From: Gigaspora rosea
Lineage: Eukaryota > Glomeromycota > Glomeromycetes > Diversisporales > Gigasporaceae
Assembly: GCA_003550325.1 (NCBI GenBank)
Contig: QKWP01001199.1
Span: forward strand, 45,134 to 109,133
Reading direction: 5' to 3'
Length of the DNA stretch: 64,000 nucleotides
Part shown: positions 21,483-32,386 of the stretch, in pieces
Layout: each line of letters starts with the position of its first letter
Position numbering within the stretch: the stretch's first letter is position 1
The notes under the pieces: model-generated
What the model saw: only the letters and a program-made list of their open reading frames with translations
The model's database searches: none
What the model was told of the DNA's origin: nothing
Position numbers and translations under genes: made by a program

Positions 21483-22611
21483 CAGGAATGGCATGTTATA
21501 ATATTGGACGTTTGGACAATTTGGACATTTGGACATTTGGACAATATCCAATTGTCCAAATAATTTTGATTGGATATAGTAACTTTTTTTATTGGACATT
21601 AAAAAAAAATTAGTTTAATTTTGGCCTAAATTAACCTTAATTCTGGCCAATATTTACTAATACAAAATATCTTTAATTTACAGTATATTTAAAAAGTATA
21701 CTGATAATAATAATAATTATTATTATTATAAAATTATGCATATGTACATATATATTTATACTACTAAATTAACTTATATTCTATTTTTCTTACAATATAT
21801 ATATTTTGATATTGGCTAATAAAATATGATTAATCAAACAGAGTTTTAGAAACTGTAAAATAATTGTATTTCAAAAAGAATAATAACAATAGTTGATTTT
21901 ATTTTTAATTTTAAATAAAGGTATATTATAAAGAAAACAGGGTAGCTTATTTCAGATATAATTGATTTTTGGTTAATCGCAAATAGTTGCTACATAGTAA
22001 AGTCTAAATTTTACTATGTGAATCGATTAAAGTCGCTTAATTAAACTTTTTCAGGAGATCAAAATACATTTACTCTAAAATTTTTACTAGGATTAGAGAA
22101 TATTTTATTATTTGACATTGTTTTTACGTTTGCTGAATATATTTTTTTAAAAAATTAATTTTTTTGTGGAATGTAAAAATCAAAAATCAAATAATAAAAA
22201 GTTCTCCAATACTAATTAAAATTTTAGGTAAGTGTATTTTGATCAACTGAAGAAATTACTAAGCTAATTTAATCAATTTGCATAGTAAAGTTTGGACTTT
22301 ACTATGTAGCAACTATTGTCAATCGTGAGGTAGCTTATTTTTAGGTCAAGACATTTTTGAGTTTTTGACCAAAAGAGGGGGGTAACCTATTTTCAGCTTT
22401 TGTCATCATATTATTAAAATTGTCCAATAAAACTATTGGACAATTGGACATATGTCCAATTGACAATTTGGACATATGTCCAATAATTTTACAATTTATT
22501 TGACATTGTCCAATGCCTGAAGGTCCAAAAAATTATTTGGACATTTGGACTATATCCAAATGTCCAAATGTCCAATTAAATTTATTTGAACATTGTCCAA
22601 TACCAACCCTG
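21483..22611. mobile_element. TIR element with TTGGACA subterminal repeats (hAT-like), ~1.1 kb
   Basis: The left end CAGGAATGGCATG...ATATTGGACG is mirrored imperfectly by ATTGTCCAATACCAACCCTG at the right. Both ends are packed with direct and inverted copies of TTGGACATTTGGACA (21510-21570, 22420-22590). CAGG-type ends and dense subterminal repeats suggest hAT, but no convincing 8-bp duplication was found. A large palindrome lies inside (21970-22326). No transposase. Confidence 0.5.
21970..22326. repeat. ~355-bp palindrome nested in the TTGGACA element
   Basis: The arms share AATAGTTGCTACATAGTAAA and complement, ATCAAAATACA(C/T)TTAC and AAATTTTTACTAGG, pairing through to a centre near 22145. 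Each arm also contains its own small hairpin (CATAGTAAAGT...ACTTTACTATG). No gene. Confidence 0.65.
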
Positions 22612-22760
22612 CTGCAGATGCCTGAGCAGAAGAGCTAAATCAACCTTCTTTTTATACTTTACAAATATTATGGAAATCGGGACTCTAACATCATATGTTA
22701 TTTTAGCTCATCAGACTTTATCATGCCATATGTAATGCATGTATCAGACCCCAGACGATA

Positions 22761-23132
22761 GTAGCTCACCCACAAAAAATTTTCTGGTCATGTGACTTTT
22801 TGTGGCGCAAACCAATCAAATTTTGAGATCAGGTGTAACGTGAGAATCAAAACAATCAAAACAATCGAATAAAGAGAAAGAATTAAAGTAATAAATCAAG
22901 TGGTTAGGTTTAGGTTAGATACTTGGTTAGAGTGCTACTAATACCAAAATTTTGCAAGGAATTTTTTTTGTTAATGCGTAGTAGACGATTTCATAGGCAA
23001 ACTTCGGAGTTATTGGCGATTTTTTATGAAAATTCATAAAAAGCGGATTTTTACATTACACCTGATCCTAAAATTCAATTGGTTTGCGCCACAAAAGTCA
23101 ATGACCGGAAAATTTTTTGTGGGTGAGCTCCG
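22761..23132. mobile_element. MITE with ~85-bp inverted ends
   Basis: Left AGCTCACCCACAAAAAATTT with TTTTTGTGGCGCAAACCAAT, then GATCAGGTGTAA, is mirrored by ACACCTGATC, ATTGGTTTGCGCCACAAAA and AAATTTTTTGTGGGTGAGCT. The target duplication is not clear. No gene; an open frame across 23026-23328 is an accident of this repeat. Confidence 0.75.
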
Positions 23133-23140
23133 TAAACCGC

Positions 23141-23483
23141 ACCAGGGGTCTAGACACTTTTGCAGTAACGTGACGTGGCGCATGAGAATTAACCAATCGG
23201 AGAACGTAAATTTTGATCGTCCCGGATCAGTCCGACATCAAAACAAAACACGTGTACAAGAAGAAAAAAGAGAAAAGAGCGAAAATACTCGAAAACTAGT
23301 GTTTAAATCAGCCTTAAAAACCACATAAAAATGTCCGGAACGCGATTTTACATATATATAGGGACCTTCTAAGGCTATATACACGAACCCTACCCTAATC
23401 TTAACAATAAAGCCAAAAAGTTAATCCGAAGACACCACACCACGTGATGGTCACGTTACTGCAAAAGTGTCTAGACTCCTGGT
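23141..23483. mobile_element. MITE with 34-bp inverted ends
   Basis: ACCAGGGGTCTAGACACTTT with GCAGTAACGTGAC at 23141-23174 matches its complement at 23450-23483 with one or two changes. It is adjacent to the previous MITE, nine bases away. No target duplication was recognised. No gene. Confidence 0.75.
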
Positions 23484-23599
23484 GGGGCCGAGCAACGTCA
23501 CCCCACATTATGCATGATCGATTATGCATGATCGGATGTCACATGAATTGTGGCGCAGTAAAATTTTAATGATTATCGGAAAATATCACATTTAGCCCG

Positions 23600-24130
23600 T
23601 GACAACATAAATTCTTACTTACTATTACTATTATGTAATCATTTCATTCACGTTAATCATTCATCTGTGTGTGAGTATAAAGAGTATTTATTAATCATTG
23701 GAATTAAAAAACAGCAAAACAAATTCACATAAACACTTATTATAATACGAATACCCTTCAAATCATTTCATTCGCATTAATCATTCATCCAGCCCGTGAG
23801 TATAAAGAACATTTATTAATCATTTGAATTAAACAAGTTCACAAATCAAGAACTCATTTGCATTACTATCATGTAACGCCCTTCAAATCATTTCACTCGC
23901 ATTATTTTAGTCGGTGGGTGTAAAGAATTTATTAATCATTGGAATTAAAAACAGCATAACAAGTTCATAAATCAAGAACATAAACACCTATTTACTATTA
24001 TGCCATACCCTTTAAATTATTTCATTCGTATTATTCATTTATTCGATAAGTAAATATAAATATCATCTATTAACTATTGATTCATTCGCATTAATTTAGT
24101 CGGTAAGTAAAAAAATATTTGCATTGATAT
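23600..24130. repeat. Diverged tandem array (~131-bp unit) 5' of a kinase gene
   Basis: About four worn units contain ATTTCATTCGCATTAATCAT, GTGAGTATAAAGAACATTTA and AACAAGTTCATAAATCAAGAAC. They are the reverse complement of the large array at 60240-62880. In both places the array ends within about 130 bases of a kinase exon and reads in the same orientation relative to it. Confidence 0.7.
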
Positions 24131-24145
24131 AAAATTTGGAATAAC

Positions 24146-25576
24146 ATGACATATAAAATAAAATATTATATATTATATAGCTACCCTAAATATGGAAAAT
24201 GTGCACATAGTAATGAATATAATACGTATAAAGTATGGTGTATATCATGCAAACCTGACATAGCAACTAGGTGGACAAGTGGAAGTAGGGATATCGACGA
24301 TTGCATAAAAGAGTTCCAGCTTAGAACCTTTGCATACGATGAAGCAGTCGAATGGATTCCATATGATAGATTATCTAATGTTAAAGAAATTGGTAAAGGA
24401 GGATTCAGCACTGTATATTCAGCAACTGGTTGGATTGCATACGAAAAATTGACGGCAATGATTTAATTATTTAAGAGTACGCGAACCATCCAGCTTGGTT
24501 GCACTCAAAACCTTGTCTAGTTCTTTAAAGGAAGTATGTTAAATCTATTTATTCATCAAGTAATTCAATAGCTTATTAAATATATAATGAACTAACTTAT
24601 CCATCAAGTTTGATAATCACATTTATATGGTAGTAAACTTAAAACATACGGATTAACTCAAAACAGTAAAAATGAATACTTGATGGTATTTCAATACGCA
24701 GATAATGAAATTCTTTACAATTTTTTGAAAAAAGATTTTCGTGATCTTATTTGGAACTAAATTAAAACTACTTTTCGATATTCTAAAGATTTATTTCAAA
24801 TTCATAGAGCAGGATATACTCATGCAGACTTTCACCGTGGCAATATTTTACAAGATGAAAGCATTAGTAAAAATATGCAATCTTACATCGCAGATCTAGG
24901 ATTGTCCAAAAAAGGAAACGATAATGATTCAGTTATTAATGGAGTTATGCCTTACGTCGCTCCTGAGGTTTTGTCATGTCCGTCATGTCCAGAGTTTACA
25001 CAAGCTGCTGATATTTATGGTTTTGGAGTCATCATGTCAGAAATGTCAACTGGACAAAGACCTTTTAATGGTTACGAATTTAATACCAACCTTGCAATAA
25101 AGATTTGGCAAGGATTACGACTAAGTTCGACCTGGAACTCCAGATTGCAATAATGCATGGATTCTGATTCAGGCAAACGGCCTGATGCTTACAATGTCCA
25201 TAATAAATTTAAAAAATGGAATGAAATCATGGCAAGTTCAGATGGTGCAAAAGATTCAGATGATTTAGATAATACTAAAATTAAAAATCAGTTCTTAGAA
25301 GCAGATAAAGCAACCATAGAGTTGCCAATTGACTTATATAAACATTCAAACATTATGTATATTGGCAAAATTATCGATACACAAAGAGTATATAATGCAA
25401 TTAAAGGTAATTTTATAAAATTACATATTATTCAATTAATTAAAGCTAATTATATTATATTATCAGCTTCAACAAGTCAACCTATTACTTCTGTCGGGTA
25501 TGTATTATTATACTTACCGCACTTACAATTATATTTCATTACTTACTTTATGTTGGCATTTAATTTAATTCTTTAA
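24146..25576 (+). pseudogene. Protein kinase gene, decayed (kinase subfamily K, copy 1)
   Basis: The first exon region encodes YGKCAHSNEYNTYKVWCISC (worn zinc ribbon), RWTSGSRDIDD, then EWIPYDRLSNVKEIGKGGFS, the kinase Gly-rich loop. The lysine motif VALKTLSSSLKE lies in another frame before a GT donor at about 24535. After a ~75-bp intron the frame resumes with LTQNSKNEYLMVFQYAD, HADFHRGNILQD (catalytic loop), YIADLGLSKK, GVMPYVAPEV, ADIYGFGVIMSEMSTGQRPF and CMDSDSGKRP. At least four frame breaks are seen (two before the lysine motif, two around WNTKLKLLFDISKDL), plus a stop before CMDSD. Canonical HRD reads HAD and DFG reads DLG. An acceptor-like TTATATAG ends at 24180, so an upstream exon may have existed. 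Tail FLEADKATIELPID matches the 60-kb copy. Confidence 0.8.
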
Positions 25577-26453
25577 GGGTTTAATTTCATTTACTGATGT
25601 TAAGTAGCTAAAATTAAACTATATTAACTTAGTTCGAGACTCAAGCTGTTATCGTTTGAGCCCACTATTTGATATAGCTGGCTTACCATGTTTGTTAATG
25701 AGTCATAAACTATAATAACTAGTTCGTTTTTCATATGAATAACTGTTCATGGTTGATTTTTTTATATAGCTAGTTAATCTTAATTAATATTTACTATACT
25801 ATATTATAATGTGATAGGTATTAAAAATTAAAAATGATTCTTGTGGTTACTTATTACATGCTCAACAAAAGACCAACTCGTCAAGCTATAATACTTATTA
25901 GGTTTTTATTATTTGAATAAATATAGACAAATATTAGATAGCAATGTGCAGTGTATGTAATTTACAAAATAATTTAATATCAATTGAATATTTAGTATAC
26001 ATTTCAAAAAGTTTATTATATGGTGCACCAAGTCACTTTTCATCAAATGCGCCAAATCAACAATTCATATTCAAGTGTGTAAATTTTTTTGATGTATTTA
26101 AATGCGCCAAATTTTTTAATGAAGAGCCAGGAGGATCCGATGCATATGACTAATAAATCTAAAGAGCGTGCTCCTCAGAAAGAAAAAGAAAGAATAATTT
26201 TTGCATCAATTTTTGTAGATCGATATACAATTAACATGATGACAATTGTTGTGCAGATTATACATGAAAGTCGGTTAGAGCGGAGTTAATTCAATATTTG
26301 TTCTCTTGATATCTATATGTAAAAATCATTCTAATCGCATCAAAAAGGCAACACTAATACTAAATTTAACTCCGATAATATACATAAAATTTTCTAACTT
26401 TACTGTAACTGCTTATAACTTTATATTTAGGTTTTTTTTAACAAATTTAACAG
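25577..26453. other. Spacer without recognised feature
   Basis: AT-rich. A 66-69 codon open stretch at 25944-26289 (with KERAPQKEKERIIFASIF in one frame) shows no recognisable family and no supporting signals, so no gene is claimed. Confidence 0.4.
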
Positions 26454-26461
26454 ATAAATAC

Positions 26462-26950
26462 TAGTGATATGGGTCAATGAACAATCGTGGGCTGAGGCCG
26501 ATCTCAAAAAAGCTCAGGCTGATCGAACAGGTTTACCTTTTGCTAGTGTAATTTTTTCTGATCAGAATCAGTCAACATTTATCTATATTAAACGTGTAAA
26601 AGGCCATCAGGTAGTTTTCCTAGTGATATTAAATTATTCAATTTTTATACTTTTTGTCCTTGAAAAAAATTCTAGCATGCTAGTATTTTATATTGATCAA
26701 TTGCCTATGCTTCTAAGCATTCTGACACTTGGATCATATTCGCTTTTTGCCAATTTTATCACCTAAATAAGCCAATCCTCTAACATTACTATAAATGACT
26801 AGCCGATTTTATTTGATTTCTAGCCTGAAATATGCTTTAGAAGAGAATTGTTGCTAACACTTCTCTTATAAACTGGCCCGGTCCACAAAGGTGCGAGGGT
26901 TGACTTGCCCATTGACATGGCAGTTGGGACGTGGTCGACCTGTATCACTA
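26462..26950. mobile_element. hAT-type MITE, family A copy 2 (489 bp)
   Basis: The ends TAGTGATATGGGTC and GACCTGTATCACTA are flanked by a perfect 8-bp duplication ATAAATAC at 26454-26461 and 26951-26958. The interior aligns with 228-720 (CTTTTGCTAGTGTAATTTTT, ATCAGAATCAGTCAA, AAACGTGTAAAA, CACTTCTCTTA). A 100-codon open frame inside it is not a gene. Confidence 0.85.
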
Positions 26951-26965
26951 ATAAATACAATAGAG

Positions 26966-27178
26966 TAGTGTTTCGATCCTAATTTTGACAGGCCATCCGG
27001 ATTCTATCAAGTCCGGATTGAATCCGCATTATATTATGTATAAAGCTTACTTTGGGTACATCCTTAGGTCCATAATTTAAATTCTTTGACCAATCCTAGT
27101 AAAAATCTCTAGCCTGGAAATTGAATTTGTCTGGATTGAAGGATCAATCCAGATTTAGGATTTAGGATCGAAACACTA
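26966..27178. mobile_element. hAT-type MITE (213 bp) abutting family A copy 2
   Basis: The ends TAGTGTTTCGATCCTAA and complement TTAGGATCGAAACACTA are flanked by a perfect 8-bp duplication CAATAGAG at 26958-26965 and 27179-27186. The interior has inverted GTCCGGATTGAATCC-like phrases. The duplication shares one base with that of the neighbouring MITE, so the two insertions are immediately adjacent. Confidence 0.85.
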
Positions 27179-27186
27179 CAATAGAG

Positions 27187-27889
27187 TTACTTAAAAATAA
27201 TAGTTATTATTGGTTATTTTATAATTTGTAACCTACAGTTACAAATTAATTATATAATGTATGGAAATGGAAATAGCGAGACTATCGGTTTTTTTCAAAT
27301 ATCAAGGGACAAGAATAATGCGATTAACGATTTAACCGATTTTTGTAGCAATTATGTAGAGAACTAACTTCTACTTATGATTTCGAAGATTTAAAACTCA
27401 ATTGAGGTATTCTTTATTTAAGTTGAACTCGAAGCTCTTTTATACTTTAATTACAAACAAAAATTGACGAAAAAATAATATAACTAATATTGAGATACTA
27501 TTAAATAAATTAATTCACTGGGTCTTTGAATCTATTAATTTTTTCGATTCGATTAATGTTATTGAATCAATTATTGTGAATTAATTAATTCTTAGCGAAC
27601 CAATTAATTATTGCGAATTAATTAATTGTTTTGGTCGATCTGCCGCAATACTAACTAAAAATGGAAGCTAATAAACAGAAACTTAAAAATAGTAAATAAA
27701 GAAAAGAAGAAAAGAAAATAATAAAAGAAATTGAATAAGCCCAATTTTGGACTGTGCTACACCGGATATACTGAATTAAGTTTGTCTTAAGTGACTATGA
27801 CTAATGTTAAAAGGAAAATCAACATTTTTATGTTCAAATTTTTGTATTCATCCTTTTGTATTCATCTTTTATGTTTTTTACTCACAAAC
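27187..27889. promoter_or_regulatory. 5' flank of the BTB-LRR gene, no defined element
   Basis: AT-rich non-coding sequence, with a cluster of GAATTAATTAATT-type palindromes at 27530-27630. No promoter element can be named with confidence. An in-frame ATG at 27791 would add a 33-residue hydrophobic leader to the BTB protein, but BTB homologues normally start right before the domain. Confidence 0.3.
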
Positions 27890-29669
27890 ATGAATAATGA
27901 ATATATTCAAAATTTTTCAAATTTACTTGAAAGCCCTAATGACTTTGATGTAAAAATTAATGTTGGTGAAAGCCAAAATATTAAAGTATTTAAAGCTCAT
28001 TCGAATATCTTATCGGAAAAATCAGATTACTTTAAAGCTGCATTATCATCACGATGGGCAAGAAGAGAAGATGGATTTATCATTTTAGATAAACCTAATA
28101 TTTCTCCACCTGTGTTTGAAATTCTTATAAAGTAAGTTTATTTTTAGTTTCCATTTCAAATCAATTTAATTGTCTATAAATTAATAAATTGTCTTTTTAT
28201 ATATGAATAAAAAAATTTTTATGACGTTAAATTGAAAAACATTGTTTTATTTCCACAAAATAAATAGTTATATTTATAAAGGAACATTTTCCAATAATGA
28301 TGAAGTTAGCCTTTTCGATATTTTTATTGCAGCAGATGAGATTGGATTATCAAAAATTAGTCATCAAGTTGAAGAACGTTTGAAAAATGAAGTACTTGGA
28401 TATATTAGTCAAGGTGAATTTCTCAAAGCATTGGAATTTTCTGAAGAAATTCTCAAAAACATTCCGTATAGTGCTGAATTTCAAGAAAGTCTTTCAAAAT
28501 GGGGTTTTTCTAATTATAGATGTGATTTGGAAAAAATAAACGGGTTATCAAAGGCGCTTTGCAAGAACTCTACGCTGACTTCTTTGGATCTTAGTTATAA
28601 TATTCTTGGATCAGAAGGAGGAAAAGCATTGGCAGATGCACTTTCCAATAACTTCACGCTGAAAGATTTGAATCTAAGATATAACAAACTTGGATTAAAA
28701 GGTGAAAAAGCATTAGCAAATGCACTTTGCAAGAACTCCACGCTGACTTCTATGGATCTTAGTTGGAATGGATTTGGATCAAAAGGAGGAAAAGTATTAG
28801 CAGATGCACTTTGCAAGAACACCACGCTGATTTCTTTGGATATTAGTTGGAATAAGTTTGGACAAGAAGGAAGAAAAGCATTAACTGATTCACTTTGCGA
28901 GAACACCGCGCTTACTTCTTTGAATCTTGGAGGTAATAACTTTGGGTTGGGAGAAGAAAGAGCATTAGCAGATGCACTTTGCATGAACTCCACACTGACT
29001 TCTTTAGATCTTTATGATAATAATCTTGGATCAGGAGGAGGAAAAGAATTAGCAAATGCACTTTGTAAGAACTCCACGCTGAAATATTTGAATCTTAGAT
29101 ATAATAATCTTGGATCAGAAGGCGGAAAAGCATTAGCGGATGCACTTTGCAAGAACTCCACGCTGAAAGATTTGAATCTTAGACATAATAATCTTAGATC
29201 AGAAGGAGTAACAGCGTTAGCAGTTGCCCTTTGCAAGAACTCTACGCTGACTTCTTTGAATCTTTTATGTAATTTGATTGGATTGGAAGGAGGAAAAGCA
29301 TTAGCAGATGCACTTTGCATGAACTCCACACTAACATCTTTGAATCTTGGAAGTAATAATCTTGGATTGGAAGGAGGAAAAGCATTGGCAAATGCACTTT
29401 GCAAGAACTCCACGCTGACTTCTTTGGATCTTAGTTGGAATGAATTTGGATCAGGAGGAGGAAAAGCATTAGCAAATGCACTTTGTAAGAATACTACTCT
29501 TACTTCTTTAAATCTTGGGGGTAATAACCTTGGATTGGAAAGAGGAAAAGCATTAGCAGATGCACTTTGCAAGAACTCCACGCTGACTTCTTTGGATCTT
29601 TGTGATAATGTTCTTGGATCGGAGAAAAAAAAGTATTTGCAAATGCGCTTTGCAAAAACTCCACGTTGA
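27890..29669 (+). CDS. BTB domain - LRR (ribonuclease-inhibitor type) protein
   Basis: Two exons fit: 27890-28131 and 28268-29669, intron GTAAGT...AATAG, joining in frame as ILI-NYIYKGTF. Exon 1 and the start of exon 2 form a BTB/POZ fold (NDFDVKINVGESQNIKVF, KAHSNILSEKSDYFKAALSS, LFDIFIAADEIGLSKI), followed by a short BACK-like helical part. From about residue 185, thirteen 28-residue LRRs follow, pattern GGKALADALCKNSTLTSLDL. Known roles: BTB dimerises or recruits cullin-3 ligases and LRRs bind partners, so this could be a substrate adaptor (inference). The last repeat is disrupted in an A8 run at ~29625-29633: the present frame ends KYLQMRFAKTPR. The alternative frame keeps the LRR pattern and would stop at 29756-29758. 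The start at 27890 is chosen because BTB homologues begin just before the domain. Confidence 0.85.
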
Positions 29670-29710
29670 AGCATTTGAAACTTACTTGGAATAGTAATAG
29701 CTTTGATTTT

Positions 29711-29808
29711 AAATTAGAATCAAATAATCCAAATCTTAAAATATCAATAAAATCATAAATTAGAATCAAATAATCCAAATCTTAAAATATCAATAAAATC
29801 ATAAATTA
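29711..29808. repeat. Two-copy 46-bp tandem repeat
   Basis: AAATTAGAATCAAATAATCC with CTTAAAATATCAATAAAATC is present twice in direct succession, at the 3' end of the BTB-LRR gene. The first copy overlaps the alternative C-terminus. Confidence 0.8.
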
Positions 29809-29814
29809 GATAAG

Positions 29815-30050
29815 GTTGTTATGTAAATTATTTTTGTAAAAATGTTAAGATTGATCTTAAATAAATTTAAATAATCAGAATTTAATTGGTATTTCTAATT
29901 TGTGCGAGAGAGAGGCTACATTATTATCGGAAATTGTAATACTGTAAATTGATAAATAACAATTCTTTAAATTATATATGTTTAATACGGAAACTATCAA
30001 TATCTAGATTTGAAATTCAGATATCACGTCAATTCAATTATTAATAATTA
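29815..30050. repeat. Third, truncated copy of the LRR-gene downstream flank
   Basis: This shares TTTTTGTAAAAATGTTAAGA, GAGAGAGAGGCTACATTATTATC, AATTATATATGTTTAATACG and GATTTGAAATTCAGATATCA-like phrases with 8995-9330 and 11885-12230. It lies directly behind the BTB-LRR gene, so the other two copies probably derive from such a flank. Confidence 0.6.
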
Positions 30051-30876
30051 ATAATAAAAAAATAAAAAACAACAAATAATAATAAAATAATTAAAAAAAA
30101 AAAATAAAATAAACAATTTTACTTTTTCTTTTTAGCTATTGTCACTATTTTCAGTCACAAATTTCGTCGATATCTAATCCCAAATATTATTTTTCAAACT
30201 CTAACAATTGAAGAATAACTTATGTGGATTTTAGTGCAATTAGCTCTTGCAATTATTAAGTTAATTATAAATCAGTCATTATGAGATATAAATAAAAAAA
30301 ATAATAATCAAAATTTTGACTTAATGCCTTTTTTTCTTCAATAATAACACAAAAGTACTGTATAACTTTTTGAGTCGTGAGTCTTATGATCGAATATTGA
30401 AGACCTACGTTAATAAAAGAAAGAAATCACTATTAAATGGAGAAAGTCTTTATAACGAGTGTTGGAATGTAATAAAAAATTCAAACTTTTCACATAGTTC
30501 AAATTTAAATATTGTACTCATACTTTCAACACAGTAATTAAGGTCTTGGCAATTTTTAGAGCGAAAGATTTTTTTCTACTTTAAAAAAAAATATCTCAAG
30601 AATTAGGATTCAAGAAAATCTACTTAATTTCTGTCGCTGTAAAAAATTAAGCTTGTTCTTGTTGGAGAAACAGTTTACAATTCATTATATACAAGAATGT
30701 GAGGCACATTTTACGAGACAATTATAAAAATAATTTATTGTTTACAAAGTTTTTTTTACGAAGCTTTTATTTGACATAAAGAATTTATTCATTCAAAATT
30801 TAAAAAATTCGTATTTTAAATTATGATATTTATGATAAATTTTTGTAAAATTCACCAATTGCAAAGTAATATATAT
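30051..30876. other. AT-rich spacer, no feature recognised
   Basis: No protein-like frame, TIR pair or RNA gene is visible on either strand. Confidence 0.4.
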
Positions 30877-31105
30877 CAGGGTTGGGCAGCCTTCTATGTC
30901 CAGTGAATTTCACTGGATACTGGACATAAAAATTTGTCCAGTGTCCATTGATTTATTAACATATATTGAGTAAGGTATATTACTGTCCTAATTATTTGGT
31001 TTGCTTGACTCTGAACAGAGGTTTCTTATTTCTAAAAAAAATTGTAGACAATTTTAGAAATTTAAATTTTATTGGGCAACCCACTTGTTCAATTGCCCAA
31101 CCCTG
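30877..31105. mobile_element. hAT-type MITE (229 bp)
   Basis: The ends CAGGGTTGGGCA and TGCCCAACCCTG (shifted slightly on the inner side) are flanked by ATATATAT at 30869-30876 and 31106-31113. CAGGGTTGG-type ends with an 8-bp duplication are typical of hAT, although the AT-repeat duplication is low-complexity. The interior has TCCAGTGAATTTCACTGGA, a perfect small palindrome. Confidence 0.75.
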
Positions 31106-31380
31106 ATATATATTACTTCTAAATTTACAATTACATATGTCAATTTCAAAGCGACATAAATTTGAAACATTAATTGAAGAATGATGAAAAATGTTATGCT
31201 TACCAATATCTACAGTAACGCGGAGAATACAATTTAGAATCGATCAGGTCAATCTGCCGATATTCATCTAATTGAACACAAATAAAATTTATTTATTCCA
31301 CGGGTCTTATGTAACAACTCGTGCTTTTTTCATTTGGTTATTGCACGGGATTGTACGTCAAACACCGTGAAATAATATAG

Positions 31381-31449
31381 TTATTGTATGGGTATATGAA
31401 TAACCCGTGGCCTTCGGCCACGGTTATTCACTACATACCCATACAATAA
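31381..31449. repeat. 69-bp near-perfect hairpin
   Basis: TTATTGTATGGGTA...AATAACCCGTGGCC, loop TTC, GGCCACGGTTATT...TACCCATACAATAA. It is GC-richer than its surroundings and followed by CACGTACGTACGTAC. It may be a mini-MITE. A terminator role is not supported. Confidence 0.7.
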
Positions 31450-31614
31450 CAAGTATGTACAGTATGCACACGTACGTACGTACACTAAAAAATTTACGTA
31501 ATACTTAACACGCAAGAATTGTGTCGACAGAATTAAGAAAAATCTTTCTATTGAAAATTTGCCTATTAAACAGCACTATAAAAAAATTCCATTGATAATT
31601 TAATATTAAGCTTT

Positions 31615-32386
31615 ACTTGAATCCCTGTCTAACTTGATTCTAATCTCGAAATTAGCTGATGCAGGCCGATGACGATAAATCTAAGCAATATGATCGGCAT
31701 ACGCATCTTATGATGTATTTCCAAGTTTGATTTGGATGGAGACACAAGTCAACTAAACAAGACTCTAAAAATAGTAAAGTATTAGACCATCTCTAAAATT
31801 GTTGAATATTATTATTCGGAAAGTTTTATAACCCATTCACACTATTAAGATTTCTTAATATGTATATGCAAAGAGGAGATTAAATTCCGTAGTGTATGCA
31901 CAATACGTCAATTATATATAGTTCTATATTTAGAAGTTACAAAATTAGCCAAAATTTTCGAATTTTATAAAATACGTAAATAGGATTTAAAGTGATAAAG
32001 TCTTTCAGACATTTAGTAAATAAGATATCAGAGTAATCAGAGTGGCATAGTAGTACGTGTATTTCTTGTGTACGTGATATTAACGTTATTCTGTCCGGCT
32101 GTTTTCTCGACGTTTTGAGAAGCCGTGGTTATTGTTGTCCAGTGTCCCAACGTATCGTGGATACTGTATCGACAATCGAAGCATTGACTTATCCACTCGC
32201 CAAATATAACACACCTCATTCGATACGGCTGTCTGGATTTTGTTGGTTTGGGTTGGTTGGATTTAGGTTGTCCTGGAAGACACCGGTTTCGGCATTTCAT
32301 TATTTTGAATCATTAGCCGGAAAATTAAGATTTCTAATTTTAATTTGCTGTATTTTTTAAAGTTTCACGTAACACTTCTTTAATAA
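31615..32386 (+). promoter_or_regulatory. 5' flank of TPR-Sel1-kinase copy 1 (duplicated)
   Basis: This aligns closely with 50106-50866 upstream of copy 2. Shared phrases are TTCTTAATATGTATATGCAA, GTGATATTAACGTTATTCTG, ATCGACAATCGAAGCATTG, CACTCGCCAAATATAACAC and CACTTCTTTAATAAATGGCT up to the start codon. The duplication thus includes the promoter. No TATA box is obvious; the conserved block at 32160-32290 is the best candidate for promoter or 5' UTR. Confidence 0.5.

Noticed and set aside
23026-23328. 100-codon open frame
   Set aside because: It spans two adjacent MITEs and their inverted repeats; no independent evidence.
22761-23483. One large composite element
   Set aside because: Two distinct inverted-repeat pairs with different ends are visible, so they are listed separately.
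28595-29778. Antisense open frames across the LRR array
   Set aside because: Same cause: 84-bp repeats that stay open in reverse. The sense strand gives a coherent LRR protein.
31381-31449. Rho-independent-type terminator
   Set aside because: That is a bacterial concept, no gene ends here and the hairpin is better read as a small MITE.
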